Both the position numbers and the translations under genes were made by a program. Of a stretch of 64,000 nt of DNA, positions 31,900 through 42,285 are shown piece after piece (positions within the stretch are counted from its first letter, which is position 1; each line of letters opens with the position of its first letter). The notes below the pieces were generated by a model that did no database searches, was not told where the DNA came from, and saw only the letters and a program-made list of their open reading frames with translations. This DNA is from Brassica napus (lineage: Eukaryota > Streptophyta > Magnoliopsida > Brassicales > Brassicaceae), in contig NC_063445.1 in NCBI RefSeq assembly GCF_020379485.1, forward strand, positions 49,811,422 to 49,875,421, in the 5' to 3' direction.

Positions 31900-33772
31900 A
31901 CGAGTCCCAGACAGCATCGCCGTCGACGCCTTGATGAACGCTCTCTTCGTCAGTTCCGCGTTCAGAGACGATCTTTATCGAAACCCTACCATGTCACTTC
32001 AAGATGCTATCGCCAGATTGAACAACTTCATCCGAATGGAAGAAGATACATCAGCAATATAAGAGAAAATGAATGCGACTAAACCGGCGGTCCCAAAAAC
32101 TATCTAAGCGCGACAAGAACCTCGACAGCACGCTCCCGGTAACAAACCAAACCAAAAGAAAAACTTTCTTTATGTCATCAACGAAGACGAACTCTCGGGA
32201 TCAGCCATCGTCGTGCGCGGGAAAGGATGGAACCATAGGTACAGAGAGGCCGACGAGAAGCCGCAAACCTCCTTGGCACCTTCGAGGTCGAGTCCTAACC
32301 CTGACGACCTCAATCAATGGTGCAGCTACCACAACTCTAAGGCTCATGATACAAGAGATTGCAGGCATTTGGTCGACGCCTTGTTCACATATCCTACGAA
32401 AAAGGAACAACAAACGTCGAGCTACCTAAGCTGAGGCCGAATAACACCAAGAGCTGTTGCAAAACAAAGAAAAGAAAGCCCAGAGGCCCCAGGACAAGGC
32501 TGCTCAGACCGGTGCGCGACCAAAACATGTAGATGATGACAAATCCGATGAACGAGAAACAAGTGAAGCGTCCACCGACGACGAACAACCCCGCAATCGA
32601 CGACGCGTCCAAGTCATCCTCGCCCGACCAAGCTATTCCTTCGATGAGGAAGGAAGGAGATACTGAAGCTCAAGACTCTCACGATTGAGCGAAAAGAGTA
32701 GCGCAAACGAAGCATGCGACTTAAGGAGCAATCTCAAATGAAAGTCGCGAGAGATTAAAGGCGCACATAACTCCAAAAACAACCTCCGAGCGGTCATCGA
32801 AGAATCTAAAGCTAAAGCTAAAGCTAAAAGAGTTGATAGTACCAACGTTCAACCTAACCTGAGGCCTTGAGTCATCGACCTCCGCGACCAGCTCAACTCG
32901 AAATCAGAGGACCTCAGAATAGAACTCAATCGACCGAAGCGTTCCGACTTAAGCAAAAGTTGGAAAATTCAAAGATCTGTCCGACAATCTAAGGACCCAA
33001 CTCCGAAACAAGTGAACGGAGCGCGCCGCGTTCCTAAACGTTATCATGGGAGGATCACCTCCTTACGGTGACTCGGTTCGATCAGTCAAAGATTATCATC
33101 GACAAGCGCTCACTTTAAAGAAGTGGCCATCAAAACCCGAGAATGATCACCAGATCACTTTCTCGCCTGAGGATGTCATTGCCGTCCATCTGCCGCATAA
33201 CGATCCTTTACTCGTCGAGCTAGGCATTTCGACATGTGACGTCGCCAAAGTGTTGATTGACACATGGGGATCGACCTACGCGACATGAAGCCATCATCTC
33301 GATTCCTCACAGGCTTCATTGGAGCTTCTGAGACGATGATCGGGACGATCAAACTCCCAGTTTTCGCGTGCGGAGTAACACGCCCAGTCAAATTGTCCGT
33401 AATCTCCACGACTGCCTCGTATAATGCGATCTTCAGAACCCCTTGGCTACATTCGATGAAGGCAATATCGTCTACTTACCACCAGTGTATAAAATTCTCG
33501 GGACTGGGCGGTCAAATAGAAACCCTCCAAGGTTGATCGCCACAGTGAAGATGCAGCAGTACATTCCCCACATCAATGCAATCTCAAAAGGACGAGTTCT
33601 TGGAGATGTCGCTCGACGAAGCCGACCCAAGCCAAGTGGTCCTAGCTTTTGTGTCCGACGAAATGCAACGAACAGTCGTCGACTTCCTAAAGCAGAACAT
33701 GTCGACTTTTGCGTGGACGACCGCGGACATGAAAGGCATTGACCCAGCCATAACCGCCCACGAGTTGAACGT
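31900..33772 (+). pseudogene. gag-protease of a pol-bearing Tat element, interrupted by LTR C
   Basis: Capsid end (DDLYRNPTMSLQDAIARLNN, about 31960-32020), a C-x2-H-x4-H-x4-C zinc motif (WCSYHNSKAHDTRDC, about 32320-32366), a charged linker, then retropepsin around 33250-33530. The protease has lost its active-site loop: DT at about 33260 is followed directly by MGIDLRDM, so the GSS and following residues are deleted. Downstream DPSQVVLAFVSDEM and MSTFAWTTADMKGIDPAIT lead into RT, but the frame ends at HELNV where LTR C begins. The homologous minus-strand copy (55494-57600) continues past this point, which shows the break is an insertion or join. Confidence 0.75.
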
Positions 33773-34809
33773 TGTGGGAACCAAAATTCGCACTGTCGAT
33801 TTCCGTTTAAATAAGGAAACTAGGAAAACCCTAATTTCCCAGAGGTCCCGGATATCTGCTAATACCACACGCCAAGCAATCAGAACGTAATAATGACAAC
33901 AATAAAGTATAAGAAATCGTAAAAAGAGAGCAAAGAGAATTCTTATTCCTAATTTGCGTATGAGCGTTTACAACAAGGTATAAGCCTGGGCTCGAGAGCT
34001 GTCGGCTAGATTCCTAGTTCTAACAACCCTAAGACGGCTAAACCTAATTGAGTCGCAGCTCGAATAACAAAAACAGAAAGTTGCCTAATTATCCTAAGTG
34101 CTAAGTTTGCTCTGAGAAAAGTCCTCCTCATGCCTCTCGCCTAGGACTCCTTATATACTGGCTCCTAGGTCGGTTTACGCTTTTCCTCTTCTGCCCTTAA
34201 GCCGCCATCGCATAAAAATGGAGATATTCCACTTTTTCCGATCATCGTAATTATCTTCAAAATTTCGTATTTATCTGCGGAAACTTGACATTTATCTTTC
34301 CTTGTGAACCAAGCGTAAACCGCTATGCGGCTCACGGGCTGTAGGTTAAGAAATCTTAAGTCGGGCCTCGAGTCATGTCTTAGGTCCCTTTGGGCCGTCT
34401 TCTGACTCGAAGCTTTTATTACGGCTCCTTTCGATAAAGAACGAACTTTCCGCTGTTTTTACGGTGAAGTTTAATCGATAACTTAGAATGGTGGGGAACG
34501 TGAAATGGGTTCGCTACGGGCTTCGGGAGATAGCATTGAAGGATAGACGAGAATGCATAGACTAATGTCGCATCGACGTTTCGGAAGAGCTCGGTCGCTA
34601 CGTAGCGACCGAACTTCAGCTCGAGCTTGGTCGCTAAGCGGAACACGCGTTCGGTCGCTGCGTAGCGATCCTTTTCGAGCTCTTGTCCGATGACTCGCGT
34701 TTCCTCCGCAAAGCTTTTCGTAAGGAAGAATCTGTCGAAGAAGGTTTTTCGTTTTTCTTCTTCGGGGATTTGGACGTTAACTTCGTCGCAACCGTTTTCG
34801 ACCCCAACA
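33773..34809 (-). repeat. LTR C (minus), left member of inverted repeat 2
   Basis: TG...CA-bounded LTR of the D family: on minus it starts TGTTGGGGTC at 34809 and ends at 33773. TATA at 34151-34157; three degenerate palindromes (gtcgctacgtagcgac type) at 34590-34660. Sits inside gag-pol sequence. Confidence 0.85.
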
Positions 34810-34826
34810 GTTAGCCCCCCAGCTCG
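34810..34826 (-). other. Polypurine tract beside LTR C
   Basis: gttagccccccagctcg on plus; the PPT for LTR C on minus. Confidence 0.7.
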
Positions 34827-34947
34827 TTGGGATCGTTGATTTCTAGTGAGATCCCAATGCGCGTGGTATGGTGAGTTCGGACGAGATTGGTGTATTTGGG
34901 CGAAGTTCATGTCCAAAAATCCGCAAGTAAATAATAATTTCTCATCC

Positions 34948-34954
34948 CTATAAG
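34948..34954 (+). promoter_or_regulatory. TATA-like box upstream of the antisense gene of element C
   Basis: ctataag, 125 bp before the aORF ATG (35079). Equivalent boxes lie at 37371-37380 and 44212-44217 (both read on minus) before the sister aORFs, followed by the same tcttcacaatctttacactt leader. This position conservation suggests an independent antisense promoter. Confidence 0.5.
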
Positions 34955-35078
34955 AAGGGTGGTAATTTCTTCACAATCTTTACACTTACTCATTCTCATA
35001 GAGAGGTTTCTTGAAAAATTCTTTTGTCTTTCTCTTTCTCTCTATCATTTCCTTCTTGATAAAAAAGAAAAACACGAG

Positions 35079-36063
35079 ATGTCGAGTAAGAAGAGGAGTT
35101 CGAAGAAAGGGTCCTTGCCCGCGAACGTTTCTTAAGAGCTTCGTGTGCCAAAGATGGAATTCGTTACCGACCCGGCGAGAACGAGGCATGGTGGGTGGCG
35201 TGTTACGGTTCGATCACGCCTCCCAAAAAAAAATCGTTCCCGGTCATGAACCATCGCCCGGTGGAGGTTGGTGCACCAAGTAGGAGTACTAGTGAATTCC
35301 TCGAGGTCATGCGGTCGTTATACCATATTTCGGATGCGGTGGAGTTCAGGGTTCCTCGTCAAGGAGAGCGTGCTAGTAGTCCCCCGGAGGTTTACTTTAC
35401 ATGTTACGAAGCATTCGTAGTGGGATGTCGTTTGTGGTTCCCGATCCCCGAAATTATCGTTCGTGTGTTGGATCGTTTTGGGGTGGCGATAAGCCAAATG
35501 AATCCTCTTGACATCCAGCACCTTATTGGAGTCCTGATCCTGAGCTACGAGCATGGTCTCTCCCTCACCGTCGATCACTTCGAAGCGCTTCTTCGGTTAC
35601 AGATCATCAAGGATACGGACACGTACATGCTGGTTCCACGGAACTTCATGTCAGTGGTAAAGGGGTTTACTTCTAACTTCAACTCGTGGAAGAGGTTTTA
35701 CTTCTTCGTTCGTGTAGACGTCGCGTCCATTGAGGAGAGTTGTATCCCATTGTTCCGGAGGTTGCCGAACGATCGTCCATTCATTAATCCTCTTGCTCCG
35801 TTTCCTGAGGACATTATTGCGGTGAGGGATCTGCTCAGGAACGGTCCTTTTTTCTGGACTTCCTTTACGCCAAAGAGAGTTCGAAAGGCGCTGAGGTTTG
35901 TGCATCCTAGTCCTGCTTTGGGCGGAGAAACAAGGAGTGATGCCGAGCCTGATGACCAAGGTCGCGACGCCGCTCCCACGATTGCGACGGGGCTGAACTC
36001 ATCGATGGGGAAAGATATTGACCTATTGACCTCGGTGACCTGGAGTTTTCAGTGGACGCTTGT
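35079..36063 (+). pseudogene. Antisense gene (aORF), copy C, Transposase_28-like
   Basis: ATG at 35079 gives [18 protein letters not shown] then a stop (Glu codon to TAA), and a small deletion near 35165 shifts the frame. From 35195 a frame is open for 305 codons with [20 protein letters not shown] and [20 protein letters not shown] (Transposase_28-like core), [20 protein letters not shown] and [20 protein letters not shown]. It then runs into an LTR tip at 36064, so the C-terminal third is absent. It is antisense to the minus-strand LTR C, as expected for the family. No catalytic motif is recognisable; the function of this protein family is unknown. Confidence 0.75.
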
Positions 36064-36253
36064 TGGGGTCGAAAACGGTTGCGACGAAGTTAACGTCCAA
36101 ATCCCCGAATAAGAAAACGTAGAAACCTTCTTCGACAAATACTTTTTCGAAATAGATTCTTCTTTACGAAAAGCTTTGCGGAGGAAACGCGAGTCATCGG
36201 ACAAGAGCTCGAAAAGGGTCGCTACGCAGCGACCAAACGCGTGTTCCGCTCCT
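36064..36253 (+). repeat. LTR tip (U3 only) between two opposed antisense genes
   Basis: TGTTGGGGTCGAAAACGG through about 190 bp of the D-family U3, breaking off at the palindrome zone. It is the centre of inverted repeat 2, with plus aORF on the left and minus aORF on the right. Confidence 0.8.
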
Positions 36254-37240
36254 GAGCAGATCCCTCACCGCAATAATGTCCTCAGGAAACGGAGCAAGAG
36301 GATTGATGAAGGGACGATCGTTCGGCAACTTTCGGAACAATGGGATACAACTCTCCTCAACGGACGCGGCGTCTACACGAACGAAGAAGAAAAACTTCTT
36401 CCACGAGTTGAAGTTAGAAGTAAACCCCTTTACCACTGACATGAAGTTCCGAGGAACCAGTATGTACGTGTCCGTATCCTTGATGATCTGTAACCGAAGA
36501 AGCGCTTCGAAGTGATCGACGGTGAGGAAGAGACCATGCTCGTAGCTCAGAATCAGGACTCCAATGAGGTGCTGGATGCCAAGAGGATTCAGTTGGCTTA
36601 TCGCCACACCGAAACGATCCAACACACGGATGATAATCTCGGGGTTCGGGAACCACAAACGGCAGCACACTACGAATGCTTCGTAACAAGTAAAGTAACC
36701 CTCCGGGGGACTACTAGCGCATTCTCCTTGACGAGGAACCCTGAATTCCACCGCGTCCGAAATATGGTAGAACGACCGCATGACCTCAAGGAATTCACTA
36801 GTACTCCTACTTGGTGCACCTACCTCCATCGGGCGACGGTTCATGACCGGGAACGATTTTTCTTTGGGAAGCGTGATCGAACTGTAACACGCCACCCACC
36901 ATGTCTCGTTCTCGGCCAGGTCTACCGAATGAGGAACGAATTCCATCTTCGGCACTCGAAGCTCTTCAGAAACGGTTCGATCATGGTAGAACGACCGCAT
37001 GACCTCGAGGAATTCACTAGTACTCCTACTTGGTGCACCTACCTCCACCGGGCGACGGTTCATGACCAGGAACGATTTTTCTTTGGGAAGCGTGATCGAA
37101 CCGTAACACGCCACCCACCATGTCTCGTTCTCGGCCGGGTAACCCGAATGAGGAACAAATTCCATCTTCGGCACTCGAAGCTCTTCAGAAACGTTCGCGG
37201 GCAAGGACCCTTTCTTCGAACTCCTCTTCTTACCTGACAT
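36254..37240 (-). pseudogene. Antisense gene (aORF), copy D0, with a 73-residue internal duplication
   Basis: Open from ATG 37240 for 348 codons (the last ~20 are LTR-derived). Starts [20 protein letters not shown]. The stretch [13 protein letters not shown]... to [11 protein letters not shown] occurs twice in tandem, 219 bp apart (36771 and 36990), in frame. Then come the Transposase_28-like core ([40 protein letters not shown]) and [12 protein letters not shown], where the LTR tip cuts it off. Apart from truncation and duplication the frame is clean, which suggests the copy is young or was recently constrained. Confidence 0.75.
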
Positions 37241-37370
37241 CTCGTGTTATTTTATTTTATTTTTTTATCAAGAAGTAAATGATAGAGAAAAAGAGAAAGA
37301 AGAAAAAATTTGCCAAGAAACCTCTCTATGAGAATGAGTAAGTGTAAATATTGTGAAGAAATTACCTCCC

Positions 37371-37380
37371 TTTTTATAGG
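37371..37380 (-). promoter_or_regulatory. TATA-like box of aORF copy D0
   Basis: On minus cctataaaaa, about 130 bp upstream of ATG 37240, in the PPT-proximal region. Same spacing as in copy C. Confidence 0.5.
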
Positions 37381-37476
37381 CATGAGAAATTACTATTTAC
37401 TTGCGGATTTTTGGACACGAACTTCGCCCAAATACACCAATCTCGTCCGAACTCGCCAACGAGCTGGGGGGCTAAC

Positions 37477-38546
37477 TGTTGGGGTCAAAAACGGTTGCGA
37501 CGAAGATAACGTCCAAATCCCCGAAGAAGAAAACGTAGAAACCTTCTTCGACAAATACTTTTTCGAAATAGATACTTCTTTACGAAAAGCATTGCGGAGG
37601 AAACGCGAGTCATCGGACAAGAGCTCGAAAAGGGTCACTACGTAGCGACAGAGCTCGAGCAGGAGCTCGGTCGCTACGTAGCGACCGAGCTCGAGCCAAA
37701 GCTAGGTCGCTACATAGCGACCGAGCTCTTCCGAAACGTCGATAAGACATTTGTCCATGCATTCTCGTCTACCCTTCGATGCTATCTCCCGAAGACTGTA
37801 GCGAACCCATTTCACGCTCCTCGCCATTCTAAGTTATCGATCAAACTTTACCGTAAAAACCACGAAAAGTTCGTTCTTTATCGAAAGAAGCCGTAATAAA
37901 CGATTCGAGTCAGAAGACGGCCCAAAGAAGCCGTAATAAACGCTCCGAGTCAGAAGACGGCCTAACTTACGATTTCTTAACCAACAGAACATAAGCCGCA
38001 TGTCGGGTTACGCTTGGTTCGCGAGGAAAGATAAATGTCAAGTTTCCGCGGATAAATACGAAATTTTGAAGATAATTATGAAGATCAGAAAAATGGAATA
38101 TCTCCATTTTTATGCTATGGCGGCTTAAGGGGAAAATGCGTAAACCGACCTAGGAGCCAGTACATAAGGAGTCCTAGGCGAGAGGCATGAGGAGGACTTT
38201 GACACAGCAAACTTAGCACTTAGAAGCGATTTTAGGCAATTTTCCGTTTTTGTTATTCGAGCTGCGACTTAATTAGGTTTTTGCCATCTTAGGGTTTTAG
38301 AATTAGGAATCTCGCCGACAGTTCTCGTAGCCCAGGCACTTACCTTGTTGTAAACGCTCAAACGCAGATTCGGAATAAGAACAATCTTGCTCTCTCTTTC
38401 GATTTCTTATTTTATTACTGTTCTCGTTTCGTGTTCTGATTGCTTGGTGTGTGGTATTAGCAGATATCCGGGACCTCTGGGAAATTAGGGTTCTCCTACT
38501 TTCCTAATTTAAACGGAAATCGACAGTGTGAATTTCGGTTCCCACA
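37477..38546 (+). repeat. LTR D
   Basis: TGTTGGGGTC to GGTTCCCACA. Contains three palindrome units (37634-37725), one of which (37663-37692) is a perfect 30-bp palindrome centred on TACGTA. The TATA is mutated (TACATAA at 38161). It is followed by the PBS tttggcgctagaaggagggg. Confidence 0.9.
37634..37725. repeat. Palindrome cluster in LTR D
   Basis: Three units of the gtcgctacgtagcgac type with gagctcgag linkers. The middle one extends to a perfect 30-bp palindrome at 37663-37692. Confidence 0.85.
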
Positions 38547-38566
38547 GTTTGGCGCTAGAAGGAGGG
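38547..38566 (+). other. Primer binding site of element D
   Basis: gtttggcgctagaaggaggg directly after LTR D, the same as in element 1. Confidence 0.65.
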
Positions 38567-38612
38567 GGATACGAATCAATTTAACTCTCAACCACATCAC
38601 GCTCAACCATAC

Positions 38613-41109
38613 ATGTCAACTGACGACACGGATAACTTGCAGACTCCTCTCAACGGAGGCAGTGGCACTGATCTCCACACTCCTGCAGCGGACGTATCCG
38701 CAGCCAACGCACCAGCCAACGCCGCGGCGCTCGAGGAGTTTAAAAAGATGTTCGCCACCTACGAAAAAAAGTCGGAAGAACAGGATAAGCTCGTGAGCAC
38801 CTTGACCAAAAAAGTTAAAACTTTAACGGCAAGGACTAGAGCAATCCGCCACCCGCGGAACCACAAAAGTCCGCGGGAAAAGACTCGACTTTGCAACCCC
38901 ACTCAACAGGCCTGGAGCCGCGCAGGAACGACTTCGGGTCAAAAACCTAGCGAGAAATCTCTGATCGGAGGACAACGGAGTCGAGCAAGTCGACCTGGAT
39001 CCTAGCGATGTCTCCAACGATACTGATTCACTCGGGAAAGCTCTCCTTTCGACAAACAAATGAAAGAAAAGGAAATTCTCTATTGGAACGAACAAGAAGA
39101 GCTGGCTGAAAAGCAAACCGAGCTCACTCGCAGTAAACACCGACAAGCACGGAAATCTGCTGGCGAGACGTCGGATATACGCGATCTTCGCGACTATATC
39201 ACCAAGACTGCCGCAGAAGTAAGAGCCGTAAAATCTCAAATCCATCACGGTACCAGTGCGGCCCCCGAGATCGACAGGCTGCTGGAAGGGGCTCGGAAGA
39301 CCCCTTTCACCACTCGCATCTCAGATACGAGGGTATCCGATCCAGGAAAAATCAAAGTACCGAAGTATGATGGCACGACCGATCCGAGAGCACACCTTCA
39401 GGCTTTCCACAACACGATGGGAAGAGCGAGGCTGAAAGACGGCGGAAGAGACGCCGACTACTGGCGCCTGTTCGTCGAGAATCTAGAAGGAGCAGCCCTC
39501 GAATGGTTTGCACGCCTCAAGCGAAACTCTATCGGAAGTTTCCGACAGCTCGCATCGGAATTTCTCAAGCAATACTCTATGTTCATAGATAGAGAAACAT
39601 AGAGAAACTTCCGATGTCGACCTCTGGAGTCTGTCCCAGAGGGAAGACGAACCCCTCCGCGAGTTCATCAGCCGATTCAAGTTGGTAATGTCCAGGGTCA
39701 GCGGGATAAGCGACAAGGTGGCCATCGATGCGCTCAGAAAGGCGCTCTGGTACAAGTTGAAATTCAGAAAATGGATATCCCTCGACAAACCGCAGACGAT
39801 CTAGGACGCCCTCCGCAAGGCAATGGAGTACATCATGATCGAGGAAGAAACGAAAGTCTTATCGCAAAAACATAAGTCGGCGAGACCATCCTCGAAAGAT
39901 GTAGATCCAAAAACAAAGAAGAAGAACCCTCGTAACGACAAGTATGTCCATCACGAGGGGGAAGATCTCCAAGAAGCACATAATTACGCGATCGGCTCGG
40001 ACCAGAAGGAACCACGGGTAATACGTGGACTCGCAATCAAGGATATGATGAAAACACCTTCTGCGAGTTCCACCAGTCCCGAGGACACTCCACGACTAAC
40101 TGCAAAGTCTTGGGAGCAAGGCTGGCCGCGAAGCTACTAGCCGGAGAGCTCTTGGAAGTGACCAGCGTGAAAGATCTCATCCTCGAGACCAATCGCCCCC
40201 CGAAGCCAGATAGAAATCTTCCCGCGGAGAGATCTCCTCAAAGAAACCAATCTAGGGATAAACGCGGCAGAAGGCCAGGCGACAAAGGGAACGATAACAA
40301 TCGTCGCAGAGTCAACATGATCTTCGGAGGATCGCAATTCTGCAACGATACGGTTTCGGCCATCAAGGTTTACATGGTCGCCTACCCGAGATGATCAGAA
40401 CTGCCCAATCACCTTCACAAAGGAGGAAGCCAGTAGGATCGATCAACCTCACTGCGATCCGCTCGTCATAGACCTCGTCATACGAGATTTAGAAGTCAGA
40501 AGAGTACTCATTGACACGGGAAGCACGGTCAATGTAATCTTCCGCGACACTCTCAATCAGATGAGCATCGAACTCGGAGAAGTAACTCCAACTCCGAAAC
40601 AGCTCACAGGCTTTTCAGGCGAAGTATCGATGACCCTCGGGTCGATTCAGCTACCAGTCATGGCCAAGGAGATCACAAAAATCGTCGAATTCGCGGTAGT
40701 CGATCATCCTGCCATCTACAACGTGATCATGGGAACCCCATGGCTCAACGCTATGCAAGCCGTTCCATCGACGTACCTGGGTGTCAAATTCCCGACCCCA
40801 AACGGAGTCGCAGCTATCTGGGGATTTCAGAAACAGTCGCGACTGTGCTTCCTCGCGGAGCACAAGTTAATGCAGACGACCTCTGCAACGACAAATCGCA
40901 AACGCACGGAGATTGATAAATCTTCGACCAAAAACCTTTCAAGAAAAGACGATTTAACATCGTCTGCTGACGCAAACGCTTCCGGTGTCGAAACTCAACA
41001 TGAGTCCGAAGCCGACACTACAACTCAACCGGAACATCCAGAAGAGAACACTGACCCAGCCACGATCATCACGATCAAGGCAGTCAGTACGGCGACAACC
41101 GCCGAGTGA
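38613..41109 (+). pseudogene. gag-aspartic protease of element D, lightly broken
   Basis: ATG at 38613 ([20 protein letters not shown]). Order: N-terminal linker with a Lys-rich coiled-coil-like stretch (about 38730-38850), capsid (about 39350-39800; [40 protein letters not shown]), zinc motif [14 protein letters not shown] (about 40056-40100), retropepsin [16 protein letters not shown] (about 40508-40555, DTGS intact) and [20 protein letters not shown], then an acidic Thr-rich tail to the TGA at 41107. Breaks include a frameshift near 38990, a short duplication with a stop near 39600, a stop near 39802 and frameshifts near 40000 and 40390. The protease-to-end frame (40561-41109) is clean. 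Confidence 0.85.
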
Positions 41110-41133
41110 AAACGCTCGCGGCATAAAACAGAA

Positions 41134-41218
41134 CTACGAGATGGCTTGATCCTCGAAAGAGGTACGTAGGCAGCTCGTCGAAAGACGAGTTCAGCTATCC
41201 CCCTCTCTTAAAAGGGGG
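41134..41218 (+). ncRNA. Structured RNA element, element D copy (reference copy)
   Basis: 24 nt after the gag stop. Outer stem CTACG (41134-41138)/CGTAG (41165-41169); inner hairpin CCTC-GAAA-GAGG (41151-41162); second hairpin CTCGTC-GAAA-GACGAG (41174-41189); third pairing CCCCCT (41199-41204)/AGGGGG (41213-41218). Relative to element 1 the second stem changes C-G to T-A at one pair with both sides altered together. Two consecutive GAAA tetraloops are unlikely by chance. Confidence 0.65.
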
Positions 41219-42285
41219 GGGGGGGGAGTGGGTGCATATACTCGTATACTCCCACATACGAGTTCTTTAGGAAAAGATGCGTTATTGTAATAGAGTTCTT
41301 TAGAGATTTCGAAAATTTTTACGATCAATATGCGTCGCTCCTTTTTAAGACACTTGCAAAAGTCTCAGAACACGCCTAGAAAATCTACAAACGTTACTAT
41401 TCTTGCCAGCAGCCTCGTACGGCCCAAAATCGCAAAACAATCTCACTTCAGCACCGAAAATATACGTATAGTCTTCGAAATAACTGCTAGACGTCGCCAA
41501 GTTAAAAATCGAGATGATACGAACAAATTGTCCGAACGCGACCACTACAAATCTTACACTCCGTTCGTCGATTGGCCCCGACGAACACATCAGCCGTCTT
41601 AAACAAACGCAACTTGATCACTCTTTTGATCTTCGAACGTCCAACACAAGGACTAAAGCGCGCTACAAAAAAAATCTGAAATTTTGGTCTAGCACTTCCA
41701 GTTGGCTTAAAAATTGTCTATGGAAAGATGCTCGATTCGTACCATACAAGTCGTATAAGCCGAGAACCTATCGCGGACTTTAAATCGGTACGAATCAGGA
41801 AGAAATCGCAACAGGAAAACCGATAGCCGGCTAGTCACTGCACAAACCTTAAAACCGAGAGTAAACCTAGGTCTTGCCCTAAACCCATCGCATTTGTCTC
41901 AAAGACATGATATCTAAACGATACGAGATCCTAAAACATGTCTCTCCGTTCATATCTTAACGTTCCCGAAAGATCGTAAATAATTTTTACGAAAATTCAC
42001 ATCTCGAACAAACCAACAGATTGAACGCCTCAACGAAGTTAAATATGAGATGACAACTCATGTTTACTTCAAACCCACTCGAAACAAAGTAACTCAAACA
42101 AACATCCATTATATAAACCGCATAGCGGTAGGGGTTCAAAGCCACCAACGGCCAGTCCCGATAAAAACGGCCAAAACAGGCCCATACAAAGTTCGAAGGC
42201 CACACTCGGCCAGACATATATGAACAAAGGCCACACTCGGCCGCTAAATACTAGATAAGGGAAAAACTTCTTCCCGTCAAAACAC
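41219..42285 (+). other. Conserved non-coding spacer of element D
   Basis: No supported gene. Conserved blocks at about 41680-41790 and 41861-41950 (cctaggtcttgccctaaacc, gatacgagatcctaaaacat) match elements 1 and B and the inverted copy. Its right part (about 42100-42285) would be the 3' UTR of the antisense gene. Confidence 0.6.

Larger units (their letters stand above)
28339..31995. repeat. Large inverted repeat 1 (gag scrap, RT, RNase H end, integrase)
   Basis: Left arm about 28339-29940, right arm about 29941-31995. Both arms hold the same order outward from the centre: LTR-B-type end, pol 3' end, integrase, RT, gag scrap. The arms differ by internal deletions (the left arm lost most of the integrase core), so they have evolved since duplication. 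The centre is two LTR tips (tgttggggtc...) pointing at each other. Confidence 0.85.

Noticed and set aside
36512..37237. 241-codon plus-strand ORF
   Set aside because: Mirror frame of the antisense gene D0 (minus). The minus frame contains the conserved Transposase_28-like motifs.
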